A DNA stretch of 64,000 nt. It comes from Notospermus geniculatus. Its lineage: Eukaryota; Nemertea; Pilidiophora; Heteronemertea; Lineidae. A program made the position numbers and the translations under genes. The stretch covers positions 124,910 through 188,909 of the forward strand of contig NMRB01001330.1 of NCBI GenBank assembly GCA_002633025.1. The letters are read 5' to 3'. Of this stretch, positions 23,284-33,872 are shown piece after piece. Each line of letters begins with the position of its first letter. The stretch's first letter is position 1. The notes beneath the pieces were generated by a model that did no database searches, was not told the DNA's origin, and was given only the letters and a program-made list of their open reading frames with translations.

Positions 23284-23573
23284 AGTACAGGTCACAATTG
23301 ACATCCCTACGGCTTCGCGTAAGTTACTAGTAAGTTACGCGTAAGTTACTAGTATGCGTAACTCACGGCTTTGGTTTCGCGTAACTCATCGCGTAATTCG
23401 CCAAAATCGCGTAACTCGCCTCGTAAATCACTGCGTAGCTAGCAAAATTCGCATAACTCACCGGGTAACCCGCCTCGTAAGTTACGTGTAACATAGCTCG
23501 TGAGTTGTTGCGTACGTTTTGAGTGACTTACGCGTAATTTACGCGAATTTAGGGATGTCAATTGTGACCAGTA
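23284..23573. repeat. TA-flanked MITE of CGTAA/TTACG words, copy in duplication B
   Basis: Orthologous position to 14475-15033 but without the nested second element, so the nesting in copy A arose after the duplication or was lost here. Confidence 0.8.
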
Positions 23574-24635
23574 CTGTAACACTCAATGTCGTCCCACAAA
23601 ACTATACCCTGGGTATAGTTCGATCTACAAAAGTATACCGAGGATTGGACACAGCACCTGAAGACGAGATTGTTCTCGCAAATGTCACATGACCCATTCA
23701 CTCCTGGGATCTCTACTAGAAAGTGCCTGTCAGGATATACTCGGTTGTGCAGGTTCGAAAATCTGCAAATATCGGAGACGACTTACTTACACTGTCCATA
23801 ATACAAGTCCCATGGACCTCTTGTTTTAGGAGAAAAGTCGTAATCCGAGTCGGAACACGGTTTACTACTTAACCTAAACCTAATCTTTGGGTTGTTGTTG
23901 AGGATACTCAGTCAGTAATCGATCATGACAATCATGATGGATGAGAAGGTATCTTCAAAGAGAATAGCTGGGATGCTGGGAATGCTGTTACTCATGTTTT
24001 AAATAAACACTCCTCCAAGGGAGTAAGAAATAAAAGTGAAAATAAGAAGTGGGAAATTTTGGCATTTTGGGGAAATTTTTCAAAATGTGGTAAAATTTTT
24101 TCCCATTTTAAGAAATATTGCCAAAAAAATTGAGACAAAAAGTCATGTCGTTTAAAGCAAATTTCTCAAAATGGTAAGAAATTCTACCCCAATTTGAGAA
24201 ATTGAAAAATAAGGACGTTGAAAGTAAAGGACGTTAGATGACGCTGTGAACGCGAAACAAGGACGTTGATTATCGTCAACTTTTTTAGTTGAACATTAAT
24301 TCTAAAATACCTTGGTATCTCGTGCGTATGTTTCAAATGGATAATGCATTAGCCTCATTCTGAATGCAGCGGGTCTGGGTGACACAACCAAGACCCGCTC
24401 AGTCATGTCAGTGTAATGGCGTGCGTCCAACATTTCTCGCTTCGAGCATTCAGCGAGGTAGTGCAGCGAATGTCGGCCAGGTGGATACTCAGTGACCTAT
24501 CCCAACGAGGTTTTGTACCATTAGGTACATTTCCTGCGGATAATCCGTTGAAGAAAGCGCCCTGCGACCTCATTTCGACTCCTGCAGCTTGCTGCTAGCG
24601 CTGCACACAGATGTACACGATGTAGGCACGATGTA

Positions 24636-25352
24636 NNNNNNNNNNNNNNNNNNNNNNNNNNNNNNNNNNNNNNNNNNNNNNNNNNNNNNNNNNNNNNNNN
24701 NNNNNNNNNNNNNNNNNNNNNNNNNNNNNNNNNNNNNNNNNNNNNNNNNNNNNNNNNNNNNNNNNNNNNNNNNNNNNNNNNNNNNNNNNNNNNNNNNNNN
24801 NNNNNNNNNNNNNNNNNNNNNNNNNNNNNNNNNNNNNNNNNNNNNNNNNNNNNNNNNNNNNNNNNNNNNNNNNNNNNNNNNNNNNNNNNNNNNNNNNNNN
24901 NNNNNNNNNNNNNNNNNNNNNNNNNNNNNNNNNNNNNNNNNNNNNNNNNNNNNNNNNNNNNNNNNNNNNNNNNNNNNNNNNNNNNNNNNNNNNNNNNNNN
25001 NNNNNNNNNNNNNNNNNNNNNNNNNNNNNNNNNNNNNNNNNNNNNNNNNNNNNNNNNNNNNNNNNNNNNNNNNNNNNNNNNNNNNNNNNNNNNNNNNNNN
25101 NNNNNNNNNNNNNNNNNNNNNNNNNNNNNNNNNNNNNNNNNNNNNNNNNNNNNNNNNNNNNNNNNNNNNNNNNNNNNNNNNNNNNNNNNNNNNNNNNNNN
25201 NNNNNNNNNNNNNNNNNNNNNNNNNNNNNNNNNNNNNNNNNNNNNNNNNNNNNNNNNNNNNNNNNNNNNNNNNNNNNNNNNNNNNNNNNNNNNNNNNNNN
25301 NNNNNNNNNNNNNNNNNNNNNNNNNNNNNNNNNNNNNNNNNNNNNNNNNNNN
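24636..25352. other. Assembly gap (717 N)
   Basis: A run of unknown bases. Missing 5' exons of the synaptophysin-family gene could lie here, or anywhere upstream. Confidence 0.99.
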
Positions 25353-25814
25353 TGTTGGTAATACATTTATGGGGTGTAAATCCAACCGTTACAAAGTTAG
25401 CTGTACATCGGGTCCCACTCTCCTGTACAAAGCTCAGTTGTTGCGTCCATCGGCGTCCAACGTTGAAGCCAGTTCACAAAATTGAATATGCAAATTAAGT
25501 GGGTTCCCGCCGTGCGATTTTGGGGGATTTTGGATATGATGTCCAAGGTGACCTAATAAAACATTTAAAGCAAAAAAACCTTCTGTTGCAATTTGTTCCC
25601 GGTTAATTCCTAGATTTACTGGACTAATAAGAGATGAGAACAAGATGATTACCTGGTGTAATATGATTGTGGCCTCCTAGAGCAAATCACAGGCTATCTT
25701 GTTGTGCTTTATTGGTCTGCTGTAAGCATGAGGTATAAGTGAACGTGAGTAAATAGGATCCCCCCCAACACGATATATGACTTTGTATCTAAAGGTCTGT
25801 GTACTGGCAAGATT

Positions 25815-26050
25815 TCTGATTTAGCTCACCTGGTGAGCTCTTACGATGATGTAGAATCCGTCGCCCGTCTTCGTCGTCCATTAGCAGGGCACGTTTTGTA
25901 ACCGCTGGAGCTATTGATCTGAAACTTGGTACATATATACCCCTAGGTCAGATGACCTATGACACCATGTTTCGGTCCGATTCGATACTTGGCTTGGCCA
26001 CCAGGTGGCTAACTGAAAACACAAAAAGGGTAATAACTCCTGAACAACTG
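25815..26050. repeat. TTAGCTCACCTGGTGAGC dispersed repeat
   Basis: This opens with the short palindrome TTAGCTCACCTGGTGAGCTC, then TTACGATGATG, CCGTCGTC-type words, AGCAGGGCACGTTTTGTAAC, a CTGAAACTTGGTACAT phrase and CCACCAGGTGGC (25998). The first 90 bp recur at 29673-29760. The layout matches a repeat family common in marine invertebrate genomes, from general knowledge. Confidence 0.65.
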
Positions 26051-26708
26051 ACTGGATCATCTCCAAATTTGTATCATACATCTAATGGTACTATCACACC
26101 TTGCCGGATAGCATTAACGGACGTCTGACGGAGCAAAAGAAAATTATCCGGTGGTGACAGTTGTCTCCGTTGCCGCTGGAGGCCCTCACGAACGGAAGAA
26201 AATAGAGGTCCACCAGGGTGTACGTTGCTGTCTGTTCGGGACCCGTTATATGTACGGTAGTGATACTGTACTTATCCTGAAGTCATCAGTTTTATCCTGT
26301 GGACTCCGTTACCCATCCGTCATTCATCAGTCTCCATGCGTTCCTTATCAGGTAATCGTCCGCTGAACATACGGTACACCTCCGGTTCACCCGTTGCAGG
26401 TCTGGTAGTAGTCCGATCGCGAGTGAAACTCCACCGGACGTCAACGAATGCGAACTGGGCTAGGGCGTGGGCTAGGGGAATCTCCGTTCTAAAAATAACC
26501 TGTGATATCAACATGATGATCTATAAATTTATCCGCAACAAGCTTTTTATGCCACAAAGATGGTGGCCAGTACCAAAGTCTTTTAGGCTTTGGTAATTAT
26601 TCTCAATACCAATACCAATACCAAAGCCTTGTGGTGGCTTCAGGAACCAAAATGGTGTTTTCTCGGCCGCAGGCAATTGAATGTCAAAAATGCACCCGGC
26701 AGTCAAGG

Positions 26709-27084
26709 CCATGTCGAATTAGCGGAACCGGTGGAAACAGCGGAACCGAACGGAACCTGGCGGAAACAACATAAGTATGGTGTTCTTTGAAATAATGTTG
26801 TTTAGGAAAATATCTCTTACCATCAACAACATAATCTGGACGATTAGATAATAAAAAAATGTAATTTTGATAAATAGTTTAAAATTATGATATCAAAAAT
26901 GGTAATCCTCAGGAATTCCCTGGCCGTGCATGATGTCAAACTTGCCTGACCACAGATAAAGATCAGCCAACAAGCCATCACTGACAAGACAGCTCACTTA
27001 CGGAATCCTGCTTCCAAAATGAACTGCAGACCAGGTTCCGTTCGGTTCCGCTGTTTCCGCCGGTTCCGTTAATTCGACATGGCT
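26709..27084. repeat. MITE with about 45-bp inverted repeats and an 11-bp direct repeat
   Basis: CCATGTCGAATTAGCGGAAC at the left is inverted at 27030-27082. The word GGAACCG recurs in the arms. GGCAGTCAAGG flanks both sides (26698-26708 and 27085-27095). A long target duplication of this size points to a Mutator-like element; inference only. Confidence 0.85.
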
Positions 27085-27557
27085 GGCAGTCAAGGAATTA
27101 AGATCGAAGGATGGGATCCTGGTGGAATGTGGAGATGTTCACAGGTTTACCCCATTGATCTTATAAATCTGCTGTAGTTTGACTTTCTTCATGAAATGGA
27201 CCTCATCTGATGACATCACACGTTCCTTTCATCGACAACATTCAGGTCATGTGTCTCACGGTCGACTAGGTTAATTGCCGGCAGCGGCAACAGAATTTGT
27301 CTTGCGGAAGTATCCAACTTCAGCACGGTATTAGTTTGACATTTGCCTCACACGCCATTGGCCAATGAGGAATCTTGTGATCGCTCATTTAACACGAACC
27401 TGACGAGAATAATTAGCAACTTTGAAAAAAGTATTGCTGCCAGCCGCCATGATCTTGATGGTACATTCGTCTTTCAGTGGGAATGTTCGTCACGGATGCT
27501 GGCCTATTGATGCTTGACGCTGTTTAATTTGGGTGAAAATATCCATGGCAAATTCAA

Positions 27558-27946
27558 TTAAAGCAAATGGCTCGCGGGGTTTGTTTACATTTTTGGTGGT
27601 ACCTCCCATAGAGAGTGAATCTAGCCTCCTGGCAAAGCCGCGTTCCAGCCATATGCAAAACTTGTGCAAATATGCGAATGTAAACACTGGGGACGAGGTT
27701 CCATTAAAAATTTGTTAAAATGGGTTAATGACGTTTTCAAATTCAGTCGGTCAAGATGTACATTTTGTACTATTCCCATTGATTTTGAAGCGGCAGATTT
27801 TGCAGAATGCGCCTCCGAAGTTTGGTTCTCTAATGCATTTCCCATTAAACTAAAATCCTTCTTTCGCCTTTTTCTCAAAATGGTGCTTGATATCGATGAC
27901 CAACTGTCATGGCGCCACAACAAACCCCGCGAGCCATTTGCTTTAA
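27558..27946. repeat. TTAA-flanked MITE, TTAAAGCAAATGGC ends
   Basis: TTAAAGCAAATGGCTCGCGG at the left is exactly inverted at the right end, for 28 bp in all including TTAA. TTAA target sites fit piggyBac or Kolobok-type transposases. The open frames on both strands across it are by-products. Confidence 0.85.
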
Positions 27947-28329
27947 CCACTTCGGTACCGGTGTAATATCTATCAATGTTCCCAGTTGTTCAGTGTTTCC
28001 TTCTTCGTATACGGAACTATAACACCAGGTAACGCAATCCTCAGATTGATGAGACTCTTTATTGCGTGTGTCAAATAGAATTTGAAAGGGGACGAATTTT
28101 CAAGAAAAAATGTGAACAAACTTCTCAAGAATGTCAACAAAGAAATGTTCGTGCATTTTGATTGGCTGAAATTTTGTGTTTACAAACACCAGCCAAATGT
28201 AAATAAAATCTGCTATCAATTTGCTTTAATGTACCTCACAGTGTGTCTTTTGTGTCGCAAACTCCCATCCACCTGTAACATGGTGAAAAATGATCCATTT
28301 CTTAGTAATGTCAGCTCTATCCTGCAGCG

Positions 28330-28387
28330 GTGGTAAATGATTGTACTTATTTTGTATGTATACAAAATAAGTACAATCATTTACCAC
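28330..28387. repeat. Perfect 27-bp hairpin with a 4-base loop
   Basis: 28330-28356 and 28361-28387 are exact reverse complements. AT-rich stem, loop TGTA. No family relative was seen in the window. Confidence 0.9.
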
Positions 28388-28439
28388 GGCTGCATACAAT
28401 AGTACATTATGGGTGGTTATAATCGCAAATAAAGACATC

Positions 28440-28716
28440 ACAAAATAAAGACGTTATTGTCGTCATATTCTCTTGTCGTTGTGGTGATCTCTAGTCGTAG
28501 CTAAGAAAGATGTAAGATGGCGCTGCAGTCGTCCACACGATCTCGAGTTTTAGCTACGTAAGGTGGCGCTGTATCATTCATACACTTCGGGTATATTCGT
28601 CATCCCCCTTCATGTGGACGACTGGAGCGCCACCTTACGTCTTTGTTAGCTATGACTAGCGATCACCACAACGACTAGAGAATATGACAACAAAACAACA
28701 ACGTCTTTATTTTGTA
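28440..28716. repeat. AATAAAGACGTT-ended MITE
   Basis: Arms ACAAAATAAAGACGTTATTG and its counterpart ending near 28716. Inside, GGTGATCTCTAGTCGTAGC pairs with the right half. The phrase TTATGGGTGGTTATAA occurs just outside each end (28408 and 28727), so a larger direct repeat or an older element may surround it. Confidence 0.7.
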
Positions 28717-29311
28717 ACGTCTTTGGTTATGGGTGGTTATAACCGCCCATAGATCCAAAGAGAAGGCGAGCACAACCCATAGGCGCCAGTGCTCGAAAAG
28801 TTCAGTTGTTCAAAGGTAGCCATTTGGCTAAATGTCTACAAACTTTCATAGCCAGATATCTATGATTGAGATACTGCCAATGGAAATAGAAATTGTGATC
28901 AAAATGGTGAAAATCAAGGAATTTTTGTAGCCAAATGGCGAAGTTGACAAAATCCTTTATAGCCAAATGGGAAAACCCTGTAGCCAATGGTGATGAAAAC
29001 AGCAACTTTTCTAGCACTGCCCGTGCACATCTTCAAGTGACTGAGGTGTACTGCTTTTGGAAGCATCCACATGACTCTGGGTTTGTATTACAGCTTAGCA
29101 TTATTGAGAATAATAATTGGGAATAATAAAGAGTGTTTATGTTGTGTTCTCGTGAGGATAATCCAGTGTCAGGTTTTCATAATCCAGATGCTGTATTATC
29201 AGTCGTCTTCATCTGTCAAGGTTGGCTGATATGAATGTAGGTAAAAATCCCCAACAGTAAAAATCCTGAAAGGTGAAACTCTGCCATTGGGAAGGAACGT
29301 AAATTCCACAA

Positions 29312-29559
29312 TTAAAGGAGTTAGACGCCGAAGTTGTAAACACTCACTCACTGGTTCTCTATCCACGCGACGCCTGCGGTGCTGCCACCTATTGTCGGTG
29401 ATATGTACTGACGTGAATATCGTGAGTGAGTTGCATCGGACCGGGAACCAGTCTAGCGATCACGGGTGCTGCCACCTGCACGAAGGAATAAAACTAGTTT
29501 GCCGACCATATTTGTAAACAAACCAGCTTGTTTACAACTTGGGCGTCTAACTCCTTTAA
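29312..29559. repeat. TTAA-flanked MITE, TTAAAGGAGTTAGACG ends, copy 1
   Basis: Ends TTAAAGGAGTTAGACGCC and GGCGTCTAACTCCTTTAA, with AGTTGTAAACA just inside. The second copy, in opposite orientation, is at 33338-33596 in an intron of the synaptophysin-family gene. Both share CTGCCACCTATTGTCGGTGA and TCACTCACTGGTTCTC. Confidence 0.9.
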
Positions 29560-29672
29560 AGAAAAGTCCGTATTCTCAAAGGTAATAAATTCCAAATGTG
29601 AAAAAATGAAGTCAAAATACTAAGTCCTAAATGCTAAAAATACTTGAAATGCTAGGTTTCAAATATTTTTGG

Positions 29673-29760
29673 CTCACCTTTGGTGAGCTCTTACGATGGT
29701 GCAGCGTCCGTCGTCCGTTAGCAGGGCACGTTTTGTAATTGCTGGGGCTTTTGAAACAGT
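29673..29760. repeat. Partial TTAGCTCACC-type repeat
   Basis: GGCTCACCTTTGGTGAGCTC, TTACGATGG and AGCAGGGCACGTTTTGTAAT reproduce the first third of the element at 25815-26050. Confidence 0.6.
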
Positions 29761-29944
29761 TGAGGAAATTAGTTGTACGTCAGTGTGCTGAAAACTGGCC
29801 CTGTTGAGCGGCAGTGCTCACCTGTTCAGAACGTAGCTGAGCGTGAACGCCGCATCGCAGTGGGCTTCATTGAGTTGAGGACCTAAATAATAAGCGTGGT
29901 CTCGTCTATGTATGGTTAAAACATTGCTTCGAAGCCCTGTACGG

Positions 29945-30217
29945 TTAACCCTTTAGGACTCAGTGAAAAAAAATTGTGTGGTCAGATCCCCTCATAATGG
30001 CCTACGCCGGCCTGGAAAATTCAGCTAGTTCCCAAGCCTTAGTTAAGATGGCGCTCGCATCGGCCGGCTTGAGGATCTATCATCATTGAGATGTTAGTTA
30101 CTTGAAGTTCCGCAATACATTAAAGGTGCGGGAAGCAATTTTTCGCGAAATTTCACAGGGGTGTCTGAGGGGTTTCTAGGCGGCCGGTGGCAGCCGTTTT
30201 GAGTCCTAAAGGGTTAA
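29945..30217. repeat. TTAA-flanked MITE, TTAACCCTTTAGGACTCA ends
   Basis: An 18-bp inverted repeat including TTAA. GGCCGGC and CGGCCGG words lie inside. Position 33593 begins TTAACCCTTAGAGTGCC, a related single end. Confidence 0.85.
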
Positions 30218-30769
30218 GGAGCGACAGCAAAATTACTAGACCCGTGTCGGACCCCCTGCAAAATGACAGTTTTTTCCAAAGAGTTAAATAGCAAAATTTT
30301 CACTGAAAAGTTGATTTAGTTGTGGAGAGTTGGTCCAAAAGAGTTAAAGGTGGCCATACAACTCAGCCTAGTGTGGTTATTTGTTTGACAGTCACGCTGA
30401 ATGGTTCCCACAAATAACTGATGAGTTAATTTCCGTAAGGGTCATCCCCAATTTTCTTATCACAGTCAAGGTGTCTGGTCGGTACCATAAAGAGCAGTGA
30501 TGTATAGCTGTTTCCTGTGGAACCCACATCAGGGATCACATGACACGTCATTCGCCTGACAGAGTGACGGAATTAATGGCCATAAATTGTATCTAACCGA
30601 TTCCTCAATGGCCATTGCTGTAACCAAAAATTATGTCCACTTTTTTCTTTCCGATTAAAAATTTCATGATCCATCCACATTTATTCAGTCGGTTGTACGG
30701 GGTGACCCAACATGATTGCAACCCATATATCATATAGTGCAGTTATCCAGCCAATACTGGCCACTCAAA

Positions 30770-30965
30770 GCGCTTGAAAGGCCTCACAGAAAAGAAAATG
30801 CTTCAACTGACCCTTGAAGGAATTGAGAGAGGTACAGTTCCTCACAGATGCTGGGAGTTGGTTCCACAGCTGAGGGGCTCCAACTGAGAAGGCTCTGCCA
30901 CCGACTGACATGGCATTGGCCTTAGGAATCGACAGGCGGAGAGCCGATGACGAGCGAGTTTGTGA
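30770..30965. other. Possible decayed retroelement fragment
   Basis: The text around GAGTTGGTTCCACAGCTGAG and GAAGGCTCTGCCACCGAC reads, in one broken frame, like a WFHS.GAPTEKAL phrase that I associate with old dispersed repeats. Stops interrupt it. No end or second copy is in the window, so this is a weak call. Confidence 0.25.
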
Positions 30966-31118
30966 AGTACCGGTAGTATGAATATCGTATTTGAATCATA
31001 TTTGAATTTCAAATAGCAAAACGACTAAGCCTGTGTAGCGAAACGAGCAAACAGTGTAGCGAATTGGATGTAGCAAAATGGTCATGTATCGAAAAGTTTA
31101 TGAACCACCACAATTACA

Positions 31119-32121
31119 CCTGTCAAAATATATGCTCAAAAATTCGAAATAATGCTAAAAATCAGATAGAATTTGGCACAAATGATAAACTCACCAAGCA
31201 GTTGTGTACTGCGCCCCCTTCGGTTTACTCCCTCTCCACAACTGCTTAACTTCGTAAAATTTGCCACGTTTGGTGAACAGATGGCGCTGAGAGAGTTGAC
31301 CAATGAGAGCACTGAGCAACCGGTAACCAAGCTGGCCTGAGACACTTTTTCATTGGCCGAACGGTTCGTAGCCATGGTAGCACAAGAACATCCGTTGCCA
31401 ACGGGCCAAAGAGTTCTGAAAGCAGTGTACTGATAGGCTGTAAAACTCGCGCCAGGCCCTGACGCCATCTGTTGACCAAACGCGGCAACTTCCACGAAGT
31501 AAAGCAGTTGTGGAGAGCGGGTAAACCGAAGGGGGCGCGACTCACAACTGCGTAGGGAGTTTACACAAATGATTGCTGCATCAGTGCAATCTGGATTGAA
31601 ACTGCCACATTCCAGGTGAGACAATATACCACCTGACTGATTCATTATTAATTGAAATGCTTTCTATTTTCTGTCATCTCATGAAAAATCTATCTCTCCT
31701 TGTTGTCTTTATCGAGATCCCGCCGAGGCACATCGGAAACAANNNNAAATTTCCACGGAAAATTGTGTAGAAAAATGTACACATGCTTTGACGACGTGAC
31801 GTCAACAGCGAAAAAAGTGACGTCAGTACGTCATTCGGGTCTTATACTGACTGCGCCATCTGCAGTCGTGCGGGTTCCCCATTATACCTGTCAAAATATG
31901 CTCAAAAATTCGAAATAATGCTAAAAATCAGATAGAATTTGGCACAAATGGGTGCTGCATCAAAGCAATGTGGATTGAAACTGCCACATTCCAGGTGAGA
32001 CAATATATCACCTGACTGATTCATTATTAATCGAAATGCTTTCTATTTTCTGTCATCTCATGAAAAATCTATCTCTCCTTGTTGTCTTTATCGAGGTCCC
32101 GCCGAGCCACGTCGGAAACAA
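31119..32121. repeat. Local tandem duplication, second unit 31891-32121
   Basis: Unit 1 (31119-31185 plus 31573-31742) and unit 2 (31891-32121) match almost base for base from CCTGTCAAAATAT through TTTATCGAG. Unit 1 is interrupted by the MITE at 31186-31563. Unit 2 is the uninterrupted version. The 4-N gap at 31743 lies at unit 1's end. Confidence 0.85.
31186..31563. repeat. TAAACTC-ended MITE with 9-bp TSD, copy 1
   Basis: Ends TAAACTCACCAAGCAGTTGTG-like and its inverse. The 9-base duplication CACAAATGA lies at 31177-31185 and 31564-31572. Unit 2 of the local duplication (GGCACAAATGGGTGCTGC, 31941) is the empty site. The second copy is at 54281-54633. The 9-bp TSD is typical of Mutator-like elements. 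Confidence 0.92.
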
Positions 32122-32246
32122 GTTGACAAATTATGATTTATAAATTGCCTGTGCCATATCAGTTTGTCATGTTGAATGGTCCATGTACCTTCCATTTCAT
32201 ACTTTATTAATATACAAAAGAGTGCACTCAAATATATCATCAATAG

Positions 32247-32414
32247 ACCGTTCTCAAATTGACGTAAATGACAAAGATCTGCGCACTTCTGCCGAATTCT
32301 CAACCACAACCTCGGTCTGAAACTGAATGACGTAACGCAGACAACCCCACGACAGTGACATCGAAGACGTTGCATCCAGACTCGACCATTGCTGAATCAT
32401 GGATGGTGTCACAG
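32247..32414. repeat. Half copy of the 43228-43468 palindromic element
   Basis: TTCTCAAATTGACGTAAATG, AAAGATCTGCGCACTTC and CTCAACCACAACCTCGG match the inverted right arm at 43385-43468. The second arm is mostly missing. Confidence 0.7.
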
Positions 32415-32620
32415 ATGCCGGGCAATCGCTTCTCAGAGCTTCTAATTTTCAAAATTTTCCTGGGGGATGTTCCCCAGACCGCTCCCAAATTGGCGCCAAC
32501 GGTGCAAATGAAGTGTGCGCCGTTGGCGTGCACAGAGTCCAGTGGCCCTCTACCTTCAGAACTCACCCCTCGAGATAATCCTGGATCCGCCCCTGATGCA
32601 GTTCACCCGTTTTTGGTACC

Positions 32621-33028
32621 CAGGGCTCAAAATTCACTGCGGCCATCGCGGCAATTGCCGCAGGATACGGCGATTTTGCCGCCGTTTACTCCTATTGCCT
32701 GCGGCCATGGATTGCTGCCATAAGTTCCCACTGCCTTGTCATGCATCCCAACCTTTGGTGCATACATAATGCCCAACGAGCTATGGAACTAGTCTGTGGT
32801 ACTTGTGTAGGTTCCCGTTCACGAAATTAGCCTTCTCACAGACTGGTCCGCTATTGTAGCACGTGTCTCCACTTCAAGCAGTGCATTACGACAGGGGACC
32901 AGTCTAAGATGGCCGCAGATAGAGTGTTGAAATCTGGGAATGGCCGCAGAGGGCCTGGAAATGGCCACAGAAGAGCCCAATTTTTCAGAAAATGGCCACA
33001 TGAGGACTTTAGGGAATTTTGAGCCCTG
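32621..33028. repeat. CAGGGCTCAAAATTC-ended element with 5-bp TSD
   Basis: CAGGGCTCAAAATTC and GAATTTTGAGCCCTG are inverted ends. GTACC is duplicated on both sides. The interior repeats GGCCGCAG/CTGCGGCCA words. CAGG...CCTG ends with 5-bp duplications also define 42339-42610 and 48729-48906. It ends about 170 bp before the first recovered synaptophysin exon. Confidence 0.85.
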
Positions 33029-33194
33029 GTACCGGTACATACTAATGTTCGATCTTTGTCCTAGGACCGTGAGTCAGTGGGGTACATGATCTCTGAACCA
33101 TTCCAATTGTCATTTCAGGCAGTGGCTAATGTCATCAATGGATTTTCTTGGACTATGTAACATATCCTAACCCAGCTTCTCTTATGTCTTTCAG

Positions 33195-33316
33195 ATAATC
33201 GCCATATTTGCCTTTGCTACGACGGCTGGGTTCTCATCCTATACTGAGTTCAGTGTCAACTGTGCATCAGAGGCTAAGAACGTCAGCGTAAAGATTCCCT
33301 TTTCTTATCCGTTTAT
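33195..33316 (+). CDS. Synaptophysin-family protein, first recovered coding exon
   Basis: Synaptophysins are four-pass MARVEL-domain proteins of synaptic and other small vesicles. This exon encodes the end of TM1 (IIAIFAFATTAGF) and the first luminal loop, with FSVNC at the site of the vertebrate LSVDC signature, then KIPFSYPF. The acceptor TTTCAG ends at 33194 and the donor GTAAGT starts at 33317. It ends in phase 2 and joins 38625 to give PF-MIDEFK, the same spacing as vertebrate PF-RLHQVY. The conserved N-terminal EPLGF..LQW segment is not visible upstream and is presumably in unrecognised exon(s), possibly in the 24.6-25.4 kb gap. The four exons together give 213 residues. Confidence 0.93.
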
Positions 33317-33337
33317 GTAAGTAGAAACACTTCAAAC

Positions 33338-33596
33338 TTAAAGGAGCTCGACGTCCAAGTTGTAAACAAACTGGTTTGTTTACAAACAGTGGCCAGCAAA
33401 CTAGTTTTATTCCTTCGTGAAGGTGGCAGCACCAGTAGCGCCCCGTGATCGTTAGACTGGTTCCCGGTCCAATGCAACTCACTCATGATATTCACGTCAG
33501 TACAAATCACCGACAATAGGTGGCAGCACCGCTGGCATCGCATGGATAGAGAACCAGTGAGTGAGTGTTTACAACTTGGACGTCGAGCTCCTTTAA
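33338..33596. repeat. TTAA-flanked MITE, TTAAAGGAGCTCGACG ends, copy 2
   Basis: Inverted relative of 29312-29559. It starts 21 bp after the end of the synaptophysin exon, leaving the donor site intact. The TTAA at 33593 also opens the TTAACCCTTAGAG sequence that follows. Confidence 0.9.
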
Positions 33597-33872
33597 CCCT
33601 TAGAGTGCCGCCGGTGTACGTGTACGTCACAGAAATTCCGTATTGACAGGCCGCTGGCGTTTGGGAACGTCCTAGTCTCCCGCAGCCATCATCGTTACAC
33701 CACTGCCATCTACCGATTAGTGAAACTATAAATATCCTAGAAACTTGTTGGTAGTTCAGCGATACCAGAGCTGGATGTAACAGAAATTTTGATTGGATGA
33801 TTGGCCGGGAAGGTGTGTGTTTGAGGGAATGGAAAGTTGGGGTAACATTAATCGCCCCATCAAAACATTTAA

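Larger units (their letters stand above)
16674..24122. repeat. Segmental duplication, copy B
   Basis: Direct tandem partner of 4977-15597. Private insertions here are 18893-19179, 19351-19649, 20346-20791 and 22241-22680. It lacks about 2.4 kb kept by copy A. Nucleotide differences occur every few tens of bases, so the event is not recent and the two loci are not haplotype artefacts of one locus. Confidence 0.9.

Noticed and set aside
4977-24122. Assembly haplotype duplication instead of a genomic duplication
   Set aside because: Copies carry different well-formed insertions with target duplications and scattered substitutions, and are separated by unique sequence. Long reads would still be the decisive test.
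24521-25485. Open frames of 270-298 codons on both strands around 24.6-25.4 kb
   Set aside because: They consist almost wholly of the 717-N gap; the real flanking residues are few and show no motif.
28082-28336. 84-codon plus-strand frame ending at the 27-bp hairpin
   Set aside because: Lysine/asparagine-rich AT-biased sequence without family motifs; the stop lies within the hairpin.
31136-31645. 169-codon minus-strand frame
   Set aside because: It lies mostly within the 9-bp-TSD MITE at 31186-31563, and the second copy of that MITE (54281-54633) does not keep the frame open.
32355-32723. 122-codon plus-strand frame
   Set aside because: It runs through pieces of three different repeats (palindromic half copy, GGATCC-element end, CAGGGCTC element), so a single protein is implausible.
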